In this document: positions 1-11,186 of the stretch, piece after piece
Numbering within the stretch: the stretch's first letter is position 1
Layout of the letters: each line of letters opens with the position of its first letter
Origin: Costus lasius
Taxonomy: Eukaryota; Streptophyta; Magnoliopsida; Zingiberales; Costaceae
Reading direction: 5' to 3'
NCBI GenBank assembly: GCA_027563935.2
Contig: CM050449.1
Coordinates: 57,243,949-57,307,948 of the forward strand
DNA length: 64,000 nucleotides
Made by a program: the position numbers and the translations under genes
Notes under the pieces: generated by a model
The model's input: the letters and a program-made list of their open reading frames with translations, nothing else
Told to the model about the DNA's origin: nothing
Database searches by the model: none

Positions 1-1142
1 GCAAGTTAAAGAAGTCCATTTATGGACTTAAGCAAGCATCAAGAAGCTGGAATATTCGTTTTGAAGAATCAATCTGTGAATTTGGTTTCATCAAGAATGA
101 AGATGACCCGTGTGTATATAAGAGGTTTAGTGGGAGCGTGATTACTTTTCTAGTCCTCTACGTCGATGATATCTTGATCATTGGAAACGATATTCCTGAA
201 ATGCATGCGGTTAAGGCATGGTTAAGGAAATGTTTCCAGATGAAAGATTTGGGAGAAGCAGCCTATGTCTTAGGTGTGAAGATCTACAGAGATAGATCTA
301 AGAGGCTTCTCGGGTTGTGCCAGAGTACTTACATCGATAAAGTCCTGGAGAGATTCCATTTAGAGAATTATAAAAGAGGATATCTTCCAGTCAGACATGG
401 TCTGAATCTTTCGAAGAGTCAGTGTCCGCAAACACAGACTGAGAAAGATGAAATGGACAAAATGCCTTATGCTTCGGCTATTGGGTCCATTATGTATGCG
501 ATGTTGTGTACTCGCCGAGACGTCGCTTACGGGTTAAGCGTAACCAGTCGATTGCAAAGTAATCCAGGTCAGGCACACTGGATTGCAGTCAAGAACATTT
601 TAAAATATCTGCGGAGGACCAAAGATATGTTCTTGGTGTATGGTGGTCAGGAAGAACTCAGTATTGAAGGATATGCTGACGCTTCGTTCCAGTCTGACCA
701 GGATGATTTCCGATCGCAATCAGGCTATGTTTTTAGCTTGAATTGAGGTGTGGTGGTGTGGAAAAGTTTCAAACAATCTATTGTTGCTGATTCTACAACA
801 GAAGCCGAGTATGTTGCAGCCTCAGAAGCATCTAAGGAGGTAGTGTGGATTCGTAAGTTCATTCAGGAACTTGGTGTTGTTCCTTCGAGTGCTGATCCTT
901 TGGTTATCTTCTGTGATAACACTGGAGCAATCGCACAAGCAAAGGAACCACGGTCGCACCAGAAGTCCAAGCACATACAGAGACGGTTTCACTTGATCCG
1001 GGAGATCATTGATCGTGGCGAGATCAAAGTCTGCAAGGTTCATATAGATGACAATCTAGCTGACCCGCTTACTAAGCCTCTGGCGCAGCAGAAGCATGAG
1101 AAGCACTGTAATAATATGGGTTTGAGATTTCTCAACCATTAG
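1..1142 (+). pseudogene. gag-pol: Copia-A pol, 3' part (reverse transcriptase end and RNase H), cut by the window edge
   Basis: C-terminal part of a Ty1/copia Gag-Pol polyprotein. The frame is open from base 3 at the window edge. It reads through the YVDDILIIGND reverse-transcriptase active site (about 168-200), the SIEGYADASF RNase H start and the TEAEYVAAS and DNTGAIAQ RNase H motifs, and ends with the family's usual Asn-His stop at 1140-1142. A TGA at 744-746 interrupts the frame where sister copies have a Gly codon (GGA to TGA). The frame resumes immediately, so this is one substitution and not a frameshift. Upstream gag, protease and integrase lie outside the window. It is directly followed by a polypurine tract and the start of the A 3' LTR. 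With the stop it cannot make a full RNase H; it is a decayed copy. Confidence 0.93.
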
Positions 1143-1162
1143 ATTAAGTGCAAGTGGGAGAT

Positions 1163-1224
1163 TGTTGGGGTATGCCCTTAAGGCTAATGTTTGAGGCCAT
1201 GGGATTATATCAGTATCATGTATA
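1163..1224 (+). repeat. Copia-A 3' LTR, first 62 bp, interrupted by Copia-D
   Basis: The LTR starts TGTTGGGGTATGCCC, immediately after a polypurine tract (AAGTGGGAGAT, 1152-1162). After 62 bp it breaks at 1225, where the reverse-oriented LTR of Copia-D begins. The rest of this LTR should lie beyond the right end of the window, after D ends. Bases 1220-1224 (GTATA) are the predicted left target-site duplication of D; the partner is not in the window. Confidence 0.85.
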
Positions 1225-1458
1225 TGAAGGGTCCCCTAGACAAGGGGATGAAACCCTAATAGGCACATGTAAGGGATTTAAACAGCGGAAGAGGGTTTCT
1301 AGATCTATTGCATGCTTTACGATCAACGTTAAAATGATTACATACAAGAGAAGAAATCATACCGATGCCATTTCTAGATGGCGTCTTGGAAGCAAAGATC
1401 GAAATGGATCTTCTCCAGAGATGACGCACACAAGATGAGTCTTGGCTCCTCCTTGTCG
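1225..1458 (-). repeat. Copia-D 3' LTR, piece 1 of 3
   Basis: Begins TGAAGGGTCCCC, the reverse complement of the LTR 3' end, and runs to the Copia-B insertion. It aligns with the other D LTR copy from 57009 onward (shared landmarks: the accATAGCC/accgATGCC block, the damaged GGATCTTCTCCAGAG stretch and CACACAAGATGAG). Bases 1454-1458 (TGTCG) are the left target-site duplication of Copia-B. Confidence 0.85.
1454..1458. repeat. Left target-site duplication of Copia-B (TGTCG)
   Basis: TGTCG directly precedes the B element and is repeated at 10600-10604 directly after it. The interrupted D LTR reads on from there. Confidence 0.93.
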
Positions 1459-3175
1459 TGAAGGGTCCCCTTCAAGGGGGAGCGCAAGCGGTTAAAAACC
1501 CCTTTCAAGAGGGGGGGCCGAAAACCCTAAACAAGGGGGCGCATGCATTTTGCTAGGGTTTCAAGAATTCAATCGCTTATGTGCTCATATGATCAACTAT
1601 AATATTTCATTAGATCAAGAATGTGATCATACCAATGCCATAGATCGGATGTCGGTTTGGAAGCAAAGTTCAAAGAGAACTTCTCCAAAGGAATCGCACA
1701 CAAGAAGAAGAAGGCCTACACCTTGAACGTCCCTTGTGCTAGCAAGGCTCCAAAGTATCCCTTGTCGCGTGAAGGAGATTTGGAGATCAAGCTTGGCGAG
1801 AGCAACCTTCCTCCTCTTCTCTTCCGAATGCCCTCACCTCCAAGGATGAACGTTGAGAAGAGAGGAGTGAAGTCGAGCGTTCAAAACGCTTTGGCGTTAA
1901 GGTGAAGTCGCCTTCAATACTTTCCATAAATGGAAGAGATGAAGCTATGCGCCCATTACCGAACCAAAACGCCTAACCCCTTGAACCAAGCGTTCACCCT
2001 TGTGAACCGGTTCAAGCCACTTCAATCCATTTCAATTTGGTTCAAGAACCAAATTAAACCAGCCCAAGCCATGGTCTAGATCTCATTGAACCAATGGTTC
2101 AATATCTAACCGTTGATCTCGTGATACTCTTGATCTCACCGATCTAGCATCAATACTCTCGATTGAAGCTTACCGATATCAAGTCCCAATCAATCAAACA
2201 TGATCAGACCAGATCTCACTTACAATCAGAGCCTCTATCCCTTTAAACTGAACCCAAACAATTCAGTCCACACGATCTGACTTAAGTAAGCCATATCATC
2301 AAATTGTGCGACCCTGAGGGTTTCCTTTAAATGTCGGTAACGATAACTTTCGTTATCACGATCAGTGAGGGGTATCTAGCAACACATCACTGTCTCCCGA
2401 TATAAAGGAAAGAGTCTTCCAAGAATTCACCCAAACCACAGCACAAGTGTGAATCAACTTCACTAGGCATACATGTGTCCTTTGCCACTGGATGTTCTTA
2501 TTGGACAAGCGGGTCAAGCTTGTAACTCCAATACGATGAGCATGATTAGATCAGATGAACATAGTCATCTGGGTATGGCCATACACTATCTCAATCATCT
2601 CATATAGGGGGGCCCCTTTAGAACATCACACTCCTTAAACAAGGAGACGGCAATCCTATGTCTATCACTAGTGCCCTAACCTGATTCAAGCTCACCATCC
2701 AAGATAGTCTATAATCATTATTTTTCAAATGATATTGAACTACCTCAAGACAATGACAATCATCATTTAGAAACACAAGTGATCTCAAGTCAGAGGACAT
2801 GTGCCACTTGGTGCTTACAAGGATCATTCACATTGTGACAAGTAATTGAATATCCTAGTAGGGTCTGTCCAGTACATCCAATGTACCCATGAGTCTACAT
2901 CTTATTCCATGCTCGAAGCATCCTATAAGATTAGAACACATATTAGTCTCAATCATATCAAGGCTGTCTCATGTTCACCAAGATATCTCGACTAAGGACA
3001 TATGCATGTCAGCCTAGCTGAACAGCTTTGAGACATTATTCAGAAGTACACTTATTACAGCAGACAAGGTAGCAACCTGAATAATAACCATGCCTTTATA
3101 AACATAAGAGTTTATTACATGATACTTATACAATCCCAAGGCCTCAAACATTAGCCTTAAGGGCATACCCCAACA
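1459..3175 (-). repeat. Copia-B 3' LTR (1717 bp)
   Basis: Runs from TGAAGGGTCC to CCCCAACA and equals 8883-10599 in length. The terminal hairpin CCCCTTCAAGGGG lies at the outer end. It contains a GATAAC/GTTATC stem-loop near 2341 and the family's conserved 69-codon frame (2618-2827). No host gene. Small frames such as 1657-1905 are regarded as incidental. Confidence 0.95.
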
Positions 3176-3195
3176 ATCTCCCACTTGCACTTAAT

Positions 3196-6100
3196 CTAAT
3201 GGTTGAGAAATCTCAAACCCATATTATTACAGTGCTTCTCATGCTTCTGCTGCGCCAGAGGCTTGGTAAGCGGGTCTGCCAGATTGTCATCTGTATGAAC
3301 CTTGCATATTTTGATCTCGCCACGATCAATGATCTCCCGGATCAAGTGAAACCGTCTCTGTATGTGCTTGGACTTCTGGTGCGACCGTGGTTCCTTTGCT
3401 TGTGCGATTGCTCCAGTGTTATCACAGAAGATAACCAAAGGATCTGCACTCGAAGGAACAACACCAAGTTCTCTCACGAACTTACGAATCCACACTGCCT
3501 CCTTGGATGCTTCCGAGGCTGCAACATACTCGGCTTCTGTTGTGGAATCAGCAACAGTTGACTGTTTGAAACTCTTCCACACCACTGCTCCACCATTCAA
3601 GCTAAAAACATAGCCTGATTGCGATCGGAAATCATCCTGGTCTGACTGGAATGAAGCGTCTGTATATCCTTCTATACTGAGTTCTTCCTGACCACCATAT
3701 ATCAAGAACATATCTTTGGTCCTCCGCAGATATTTTAAAATGTTCTTGACTGCAATCCAGTGCGCCATACCTGGATTACTTTGGAATCGACTGGTCACGC
3801 TTAACCCGTAAGTGACGTCTGGGCGAGTACACAACATCGCATACATAATGGACCCAATAGCCGAAGCATAAGGCGTATTGTCCATTTCATCTTTCTCAGT
3901 CTGTGTTTGTGGACACTGACTCTTCGAAAGATTCAGACCATGTCTGACTGGAAGATATCCTCGTTTAGAATTCTCTAAATGAAATCTCTCCAGGACTTTA
4001 TCGATGTAAGTACTCTGGCACAGCCCGAGAAGCCTCTTAGATCTATCCCTGTAGATCTTCACACCTAATACATAGGCTGCTTCTCCTAGATCTTTCATCT
4101 GGAAACATTTCCTTAACCATGCTTTAACAGCATGCATTTCAGGAATATCATTTCCAATGATCAAGATATCATCGACGTAGAGGATTAGGAATGTAATTAC
4201 GCTCCCACTAAACCTCTTATATACACACGGGTCATCTTCGTTCTTGATGAAGCCAAACTCAGAGATTGATTCATCAAAATGAATATTCCAGCTTCTTGAT
4301 GCTTGCTTAAGTCCATAAATAGACTTCTTTAACTTGCATATTTTATGACGATCTGATGGATTAGTGAAACCTTCAGGTTGTGTCATATACACATCCTCAT
4401 CCAGATTTCCATTAAGGAAAGCTGTCTTCACATCCATCTGCCAGATCTCATAATCAGAATATGCTGCTATCGCGAAAAGAATCCGAATAGACTTAAACAT
4501 GGCTACAGGAGAGAAAGTTTCATCATAATCTAACCCGTAGATTTGTTTGAAACCTTTCGCAACTAGCCTGCCTTTATAGGTAACAACGTTACCATCCATG
4601 TCAATCTTCTTCTTGAAGATCCATTTACAGCCTATAGGGATTACTCCCGGAGGCGGATCAACCAAATCCCAGACCTGGTTATCTGACATGGAGTCCATCT
4701 CGGCTCGCATAGCTTCAAGCCATCTAGCTGACTCCGGTCCACTGACCGCATCCGCATAAGTGAGGGGTTCATCATTATCAATGATGTAGACTCCGTCATA
4801 GCGCTCAGGCTGACGACGGATCCTTCCCGATCTTTGCGGTTCCCGTGTTATTTGAGCCTCAGGTTGTTCAATAACCTGATCTACCGGCTCAGGCACATCC
4901 AACTGTGCTTGACTACTTTGTCCTTCATCTGGATTCTCATCCAGTTTTATTTCTCTCCCACTGGCCTCTTGCAGAAGAAATTCCTTCTCAAGAAATATGG
5001 CCGTCCGAGCAACAAAAACTTTGTTCTCTTTGGGATCGTAGAAATAATAACCCTTAGTTTCCTTAGGGTAACCGACAAAGATGCATTTCTCAGATCTGCT
5101 CTCCAGTTTCCCAGAGGCGAGCTTTTTGACATAAGCCTCGCAACCCCAGATCCTGATAAATGTCAAGCTCGGCTGTTTCCCATACCATAACTCATATGGC
5201 GTCTTAGAAACTGCCTTGGATGGCACTCGGTTTAGTACCTTTGCAGCTGTTTCCAGTGCAAAACCCCAAAAGGAGTATGGAAGAGTGGCCTGACTCATCA
5301 TAGAACGAACCATATCAAGTAACGTTCTATTTCTCCTCTCGGACACACCATTCCATTGCGGTGTTCCTGGCGGAGTGAGCTGTGAGATAATCCCACACTC
5401 TTTCAGATAGTCAGTAAACGCATGACTCAAGTATTCTCCACCTCGATCTGAGCGAAGTGCCTTGATATTTCGGCCTAGCTGATTCTGTACTTCATTTTTG
5501 AACTCTTTGAACTTGTCAAAAGATTCACTCTTATGTCTCATCAAATAGACATACCCATACCTACTGAAATCATCAGTAAAGGTAATGAAGTACTGATAGC
5601 CACCTCTGGCATGTTTACTAAATGGCCCACACACATCACTGTGTATAAGGTCAAGTAAACCTGAAGCCCTTTGACCTTTATTAGAAAAAGGTGACTTCGT
5701 CATTTTACCCATTAAACAAGCTTTGCATGTATCAATCTCCTCATAGGAGAATGATCCCAGCAGTCCATGATCATGCAACCGCTTAATGCGCTTCTCGTTA
5801 ATATGGCCTAAACGACTATGCCATAGCAAGGTGCTGTCATCAGCATACTTGGCTTTCTTATTATCAATGTTTTGTATAGAATTTTCCATGTCCAACATGA
5901 ACAACCCATTGTTAATTGAACCAGTTGCATACACAATATTATCACAAGATAAAACACACTTTGAAATATTGCATTCAAAGGCAAATCCTTTCCTGACAAG
6001 AGCAGGAATAGAGATAATATTCTTGGTAATACTGGGTACAAAATAACAATTGTTTAATTCCAATACAATGCCAGATGGTAAAGAAATGAAATAGTCTCCT

Positions 6101-7080
6101 ACAGCAACAGCAGCAACCCGTGCCCCGTTTCCAACGCGTAGGTCTACCTCATGCTGTCCCACCTGCCTTCTTCTCTTGAGTTCCTGTACATTTGAACAAA
6201 TGTGAACTCCACATACAGTGTCCAACACCCATGATATGGTAGAAGAAGATAACATGACCTCAGTCACATATATACCTGAGCCAGAAGCGATGCTTCCCCT
6301 CTTATCTCCTTGGAGCGCTTTACAGTCCTTTTTCCAGTGACCCAGCTGGCCACAGTGGAAACACCTGTTGTCCTTCGACCGCTTTACCTTCTGTTTCAGT
6401 GCCTTACTGTAGTTCTTGACAGGGGCCTTGCCCTTCTTCCCCTTCTTCTTGTTCCTAGAAGGAACCATTAAGACAGAGGTTGAAGGCTTGCCCTTCAGAG
6501 TTTCCTCAGTAGTCAAGAGCATATTCAGCAGCTCTGCCGGCGTACAATCGATTTTGTTCATATTAAAGTTAATGATGAACGCATCGAAAGAGGGCGGAAG
6601 AGACTGTAGAATAATATCTACAGCAAGCTCCTAGTTGATGGTATGCCCCAGTTTCTCCAGAGCCTCCTTGTGCCCAATCATCTTGAGCACGTGAGCTCCC
6701 ACTGGGCTCCCTTCAGCCAGTTTGCTCTGAAAGAAGAGCTTCGTCAGATTATAGCGTTCTGTCCTCGCCTGTGCAGCATATAGCATCTTGAGGTTCGCTA
6801 TAATTTCTATAGCCGACATATCCTCATGCTGACGCTGCAGCGGTGGCGTCATAGACGCTAGCATCAGGCAAGCGACATCAATGCTATCATTGACGTGCTT
6901 TTCATAGGCATCCCGAACCGCCCTTGCGGCGTTCGGAGCGGGCTGAGGCGGCACAGCCGTCTCGAGGACATACAGTTTCCTCTCTGCCTGAAGAACGATC
7001 TTAAGGTGTCCGAACCAGTCAGAGAAGTTCGGCCCAGCAAACTTCTCCCTTTCCAGTAGGGATCGCACATTGAAGCTCAT
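3196..7080 (-). pseudogene. gag-pol: Copia-B gag-pol with one premature stop
   Basis: Ty1/copia polyprotein of 1294 codons, the family's full length. In order: Gag, a CCHC zinc knuckle (CFHCGQLGHWKKDC), a copia aspartic protease, integrase with HHCC and D,D35E residues, reverse transcriptase with YVDD, and RNase H. A single TAG (complement of 6631-6633) replaces a Gln codon in Gag after about 149 residues. The frame continues without a shift for the remaining ~1145 codons. The protease active-site region reads LDTVCGVHIC, where intact sisters have LDTACGVHIC. The start is the family ATG at 7080, next to a conserved splice-acceptor-like sequence. As written it would give only a truncated Gag unless the stop is suppressed. 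Confidence 0.95.
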
Positions 7081-8868
7081 GGTGTTCGTTGCTGCAGGAA
7101 TCTACAACAAGCAAGAACAGCAAGGTCAGTATCAATGTTAAGAATCAATCAGGACTTAAGAATGATTCCTTTTCTCACTATTTTATCTGACTGAAAAATC
7201 CAGTAAACAGTCCGAAAGAGTAACACTCTTTTAGTGAGATGGGATCCAGAGTTCATACTTGGTCTCCGCGTCCCGCTCAGGCGAGATAAGATGCACAGAG
7301 AAGACAAGCACTAATTTCTGGTAGGCTGTCCCAGCCAATCGCCAACCCGTGCGATTCCCCTTCACCTGGGCAATCCAGCAGACTGTGCCAACTGAGTTGG
7401 TACAACACAGTCTCTGATCCCTCAGATGGCTGCCTCCATGTGCTACCATATGCGCCACATATGTAGTCTACATGGTCAAGCTGACCCGACCTACTCCCTG
7501 GACCACCACGTGCTATGCTGAGCAACGAGAAGCGATAAATCCCTTCTCTGTAACACGCAGGTGAAATCCAGCACCGTCTGAAGATAGATGGACGTGCCCA
7601 CTGAGTGGGTACAACACGGCTCCAACGATAATCAGAACAGTGAGGTTTCGCGTCAGAAGGCTTACGAGCTTGATATGTTAGCGTTTGGATTTTAACGGTC
7701 TTTTTATCTTCTTCACTATCATGCAAGTCCTATGGTGATAGCAGAAGATAAACTCATGCAGTTCTAATTATATAAGCAATAAAAAGAAAGCATGCATCTT
7801 ATGTGGTAAAAGCCCAAAGCCTAAGTAAGACCTTAAGAAACTTAAGTCTTCACTTGCTCTTCTTGGGACTTTTGCATCTCATCTGGTCCAACCCAGGGCC
7901 CTAGCGCCAAGAGCACCTCAGGTGCGCCACCAGCTGAAAGCCCCTCTTGGATGTGTGCCTTTGTGCTCTTGTCTAATCAAATACAATTTGATCTATCTAG
8001 ACAAGTTTGACTCGCAGGTCAATTATACATTATAAATTAAGTACAAATGTGATTCGCAGATCACAAATTAATTTACAAGTTTAATTCCAGGCACGCAGGC
8101 CCCAGCACAGCACACATTAGGGCAACCCACATAAGATTAAATAAACAAACATCATGGCATCAATCAACATGTGATCCAATCATGAAATTAAATTTTTGAA
8201 AACCCCATGGCATCAATTTTAATTTCCTTATGTGCCCCTACAACCTTACAATGGTACATTGATAGGGATCCACTCATCCATCTAATCAGATCCTCTGCCC
8301 TTGCATGCACCGAGTCCTAACTGACCCGTGTTGACCTAATGGTCAACCATGCATGCGCCAAGGGCTGAACAACCATCAAGAGTTCTGGCAAGCGGGTGTG
8401 ACCCCGGGCCTAACTCAAGAGTGTTCACTGGTTGTCTCAACCAGACCTCGCTACACGCCTAAGGTGCGATCGACCTATGGCCACCTCATGCTTGCGCACA
8501 GGTGCCATCTGGTCGATCCATCTAGGCTGTCAGATGGTCTGATCAGACTATTGGATCTAATCTAGAGGTGACTTCAAACCCATCAACCCATCTAAGGGTT
8601 TATTGTAGGTGCGGCTTAGATCTAATATGCAAGGCGCGCATGTCATTTAGGGTTTTTAAGAAAAACAACTACAACAACATGAAAGAAGCGCAATCATCAT
8701 ACATGCGCCATTCATCTAGCGCCAACACAACATAACTCTCATACATGCGCAACATGAACATACTATCCACTAGTATAATCGCATGAAGAGAAAACATAGA
8801 TCTAAGCATCAAACATATATGGATCACAAAACATACATAGCAATCATATGAATCATATAAGATCCTAA
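7081..8868 (-). other. Copia-B untranslated leader
   Basis: About 1.8 kb between the primer-binding site and gag, with no long frame matching a known protein. Visible structure: two related palindromes, CCAACTGAGTTGG at 7388-7400 and CCCACTGAGTGGG at 7597-7609, with starts exactly 209 bp apart as in the other copies; a pyrimidine-rich tract ending in AG about 20 bp before the ATG; and small upstream frames shared with sister copies (for example 7231-7458). The function is probably RNA packaging or dimerisation, by analogy with other LTR elements; this is inference. Confidence 0.75.
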
Positions 8869-8880
8869 CCTCTGATACCA
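8869..8880 (-). other. Copia-B primer-binding site (initiator tRNA-Met type)
   Basis: Reads TGGTATCAGAGG on the minus strand, two bases from the 5' LTR end. The last base differs from the TGGTATCAGAGC of the other copies. Confidence 0.88.
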
Positions 8881-8882
8881 AT

Positions 8883-10599
8883 TGAAGGGTCCCCTTCAAG
8901 GGGGAGCGCAAGCGGTTAAAAACCCCTTTCAAGAGGGGGGGCCGAAAACCCTAAACAAGGGGGCGCATGCATTTTGCTAGGGTTTCAAGAATTCAATCGC
9001 TTATGTGCTCATATGATCAACTATAATATTTCATTAGATCAAGAATGTGATCATACCAATGCCATAGATCGGATGTCGGTTTGGAAGCAAAGTTCAAAGA
9101 GAACTTCTCCAAAGGAATCGCACACAAGAAGAAGAAGGCCTACACCTTGAACGTCCCTTGTGCTAGCAAGGCTCCAAAGTATCCCTTGTCGCGTGAAGGA
9201 GATTTGGAGATCAAGCTTGGCGAGAGCAACCTTCCTCCTCTTCTCATCCGAATGCCCTCACCTCCAAGGATGAACGTTGAGAAGAGAGGAGTGAAGTCGA
9301 GCGTTCAAAACGCTTTGGAGTTAAGGTGAAGTCGCCTTCAATACTTTCCATAAATGGAAGAGATGAAGCTATGCGCCCATTACCGAACCAAAACGCCTAA
9401 CCCCTTGAACCAAGCGTTCACCCTTGTGAACCGGTTCAAGCCACTTCAATCCATTTCAATTTGGTTCAAGAACCAAATTAAACCAGCCCAAGCCATGGTC
9501 TAGATCTCATTGAACCAATGGTTCAATATCTAACCGTTGATCTCGTGATACTCTTGATCTCACCGATCTAGCATCAATACTCTCGATCGAAGCTTACCGA
9601 TCTCAAGTCCCAATCAATCAAACATGATCAGACCAGATCTCACTTACAATCAGAGCCTCTATCCCTTTAAACTGAACCCAAACAATTCAGTCCACACGAT
9701 CTGACTTAAGTAAGCCATATCATCAAATTGTGCGACCCTGAGGGTTTCCTTTAAATGTCGGTAACGATAACTTTCGTTATCACGATCAGTGAGGGGTATC
9801 TAGCAACACATCACTATCTCCCGATATAAAGGAAAGAGTCTTCCAAGACTTCACCCAAACCACAGCACAAGTGTGAATCAACTTCACTAGGCATACATGT
9901 GTCCTTTGCCACTGGATGTTCTTATTGGACAAGCGGGTCAAGCTTGTAACTCCAATACGATGAGCATGATTAGATCAGATGAACATAGTCATCTGGGTAT
10001 GGCCATACACTATCTCAATCATCTCATATAGGGGGGCCCCTTTAGAACATCACACTCCTTAAACAAGGAGACGGCAATCCTATGTCTATCACTAGTGCCC
10101 TAACCTGATTCAAGCTCACCATCCAAGATAGTCTATAATCATTATTTTTCAAATGATATTGAACTACCTCAAGACAATGACAATCATCATTTAGAAACAC
10201 AAGTGATCTCAAGTTAGAGGACATGTGCCACTTGGTGCTTACAAGGATCATTCACATTGTGACAAGTAATTGAATATCCTAGTAGGGTCTGTCCAGTACA
10301 TCCAATGTACCCATGAGTCTACATCTTATTCCATGCTCGAAGCATCCTATAAGATTAGAACACATATTAGTCTCAATCATATCAAGGCTGTCTCATGTTC
10401 ACCAAGATATCTCGACTAAGGACATATGCATGTCAGCCTAGCTGAACAGCTTTGAGACATTATTCAGAAGTACACTTATTACAGCAGACAAGGTAGCAAC
10501 CTGAATAATAACCATGCCTTTATAAACATAAGAGTTTATTACATGATACTTATACAATCCCAAGGCCTCAAACATTAGCCTTAAGGGCATACCCCAACA
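8883..10599 (-). repeat. Copia-B 5' LTR (1717 bp)
   Basis: Same length and ends as 1459-3175, with about seven substitutions noticed. At least three of these are C/T or G/A changes in CG or CHG context. It is followed by the target duplication TGTCG at 10600-10604. Confidence 0.95.
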
Positions 10600-10604
10600 T
10601 GTCG
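10600..10604. repeat. Right target-site duplication of Copia-B (TGTCG)
   Basis: Matches 1454-1458. The D LTR continues from 10605. Confidence 0.93.
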
Positions 10605-11186
10605 CCCCTTGTGCTAGCAAGTATCGTCCAAGTATCCTGACCGAATGGAAGGGAAGAGATGAGAAATCCTATGCTTGGCGAGAGCTCCTCTTTTCGTTCA
10701 CACCTTCACACGCAAGAGATGCCAGTGTCGAAAAGCCCAAAGAGGCGTCAAGAGAACGTGAGCATTGAGAACGTGAGAGTCATGGTCACGTTTAGAGACA
10801 TGCTTTCTAAAAATAGAAAAGTCTCAACGTTCATGCGACCACAACTTACCCCAATCGCAAAATGCCTCTTCATTTGAACCATGCGCTCATCCAATGAGCT
10901 GGTTCAATTCGGTGTGGTTCAAGAAACCAAACAACCCAAGCCATTAGTCCAGATTACAATAAACCCCTGAGGCTTAAGATCTGACCGTTGATCTCTCGAT
11001 GCTCCTGATCTCACCGATCTAGCATCCATTCTCTCAATCGAAGCTTACCGATCTTAAGCCCTAATCAATTAAACATGATCAGACCAGATCTCACTCACAA
11101 TCAGAGATTAAATCCCTTTAAACTGAACCTAAACAATTCAGTCCACACGATCTGACTTAAGTAAGCCATATCATCAAATTGTGCGA
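10605..11186 (-). repeat. Copia-D 3' LTR, piece 2 of 3
   Basis: Continuation of the D LTR after Copia-B, containing the family landmarks for the middle of the LTR (CTTGTGCTAGCAAG, CGATCTAGCATC, CAGTCCACACGATCTGAC). It is cut at TGCGA by Gypsy-C. Nothing gene-like. Confidence 0.88.
11182..11186. repeat. Left target-site duplication of Gypsy-C (TGCGA)
   Basis: TGCGA immediately before the C element, repeated at 22635-22639 immediately after it. Confidence 0.93.

Larger units (their letters stand above)
1459..10599 (-). mobile_element. Copia-B, complete Ty1/copia element
   Basis: Complete 9141-bp element in minus orientation with two 1717-bp LTRs (1459-3175 and 8883-10599), a full-length gag-pol frame (3196-7080) with one stop, a ~1.8-kb leader and a tRNA-Met-type primer-binding site. 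It is flanked by TGTCG on both sides. I noticed about seven differences between its two LTRs, so the insertion is young. It sits inside the 3' LTR of Copia-D. Confidence 0.95.

Noticed and set aside
1657..1905. 82-codon frame in the Copia-B LTRs (again at 9081-9329)
   Set aside because: Antisense to the LTR and in the variable LTR part, absent from other subfamilies; no protein family recognised.
1163..3175. TGTTGGGGTATGCCC and its reverse complement as terminal inverted repeats of a DNA transposon
   Set aside because: They are LTR starts of copia elements in opposite orientation. Each has a polypurine tract beside it and a matching LTR pair elsewhere.
3199..3613. Plus-strand frames opposite RNase H (also near 23525, 30918, 43643 and on the minus strand at 54795-55320)
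   Set aside because: Antisense shadows of the conserved RNase H region; they recur in every copy because the sense protein is conserved.
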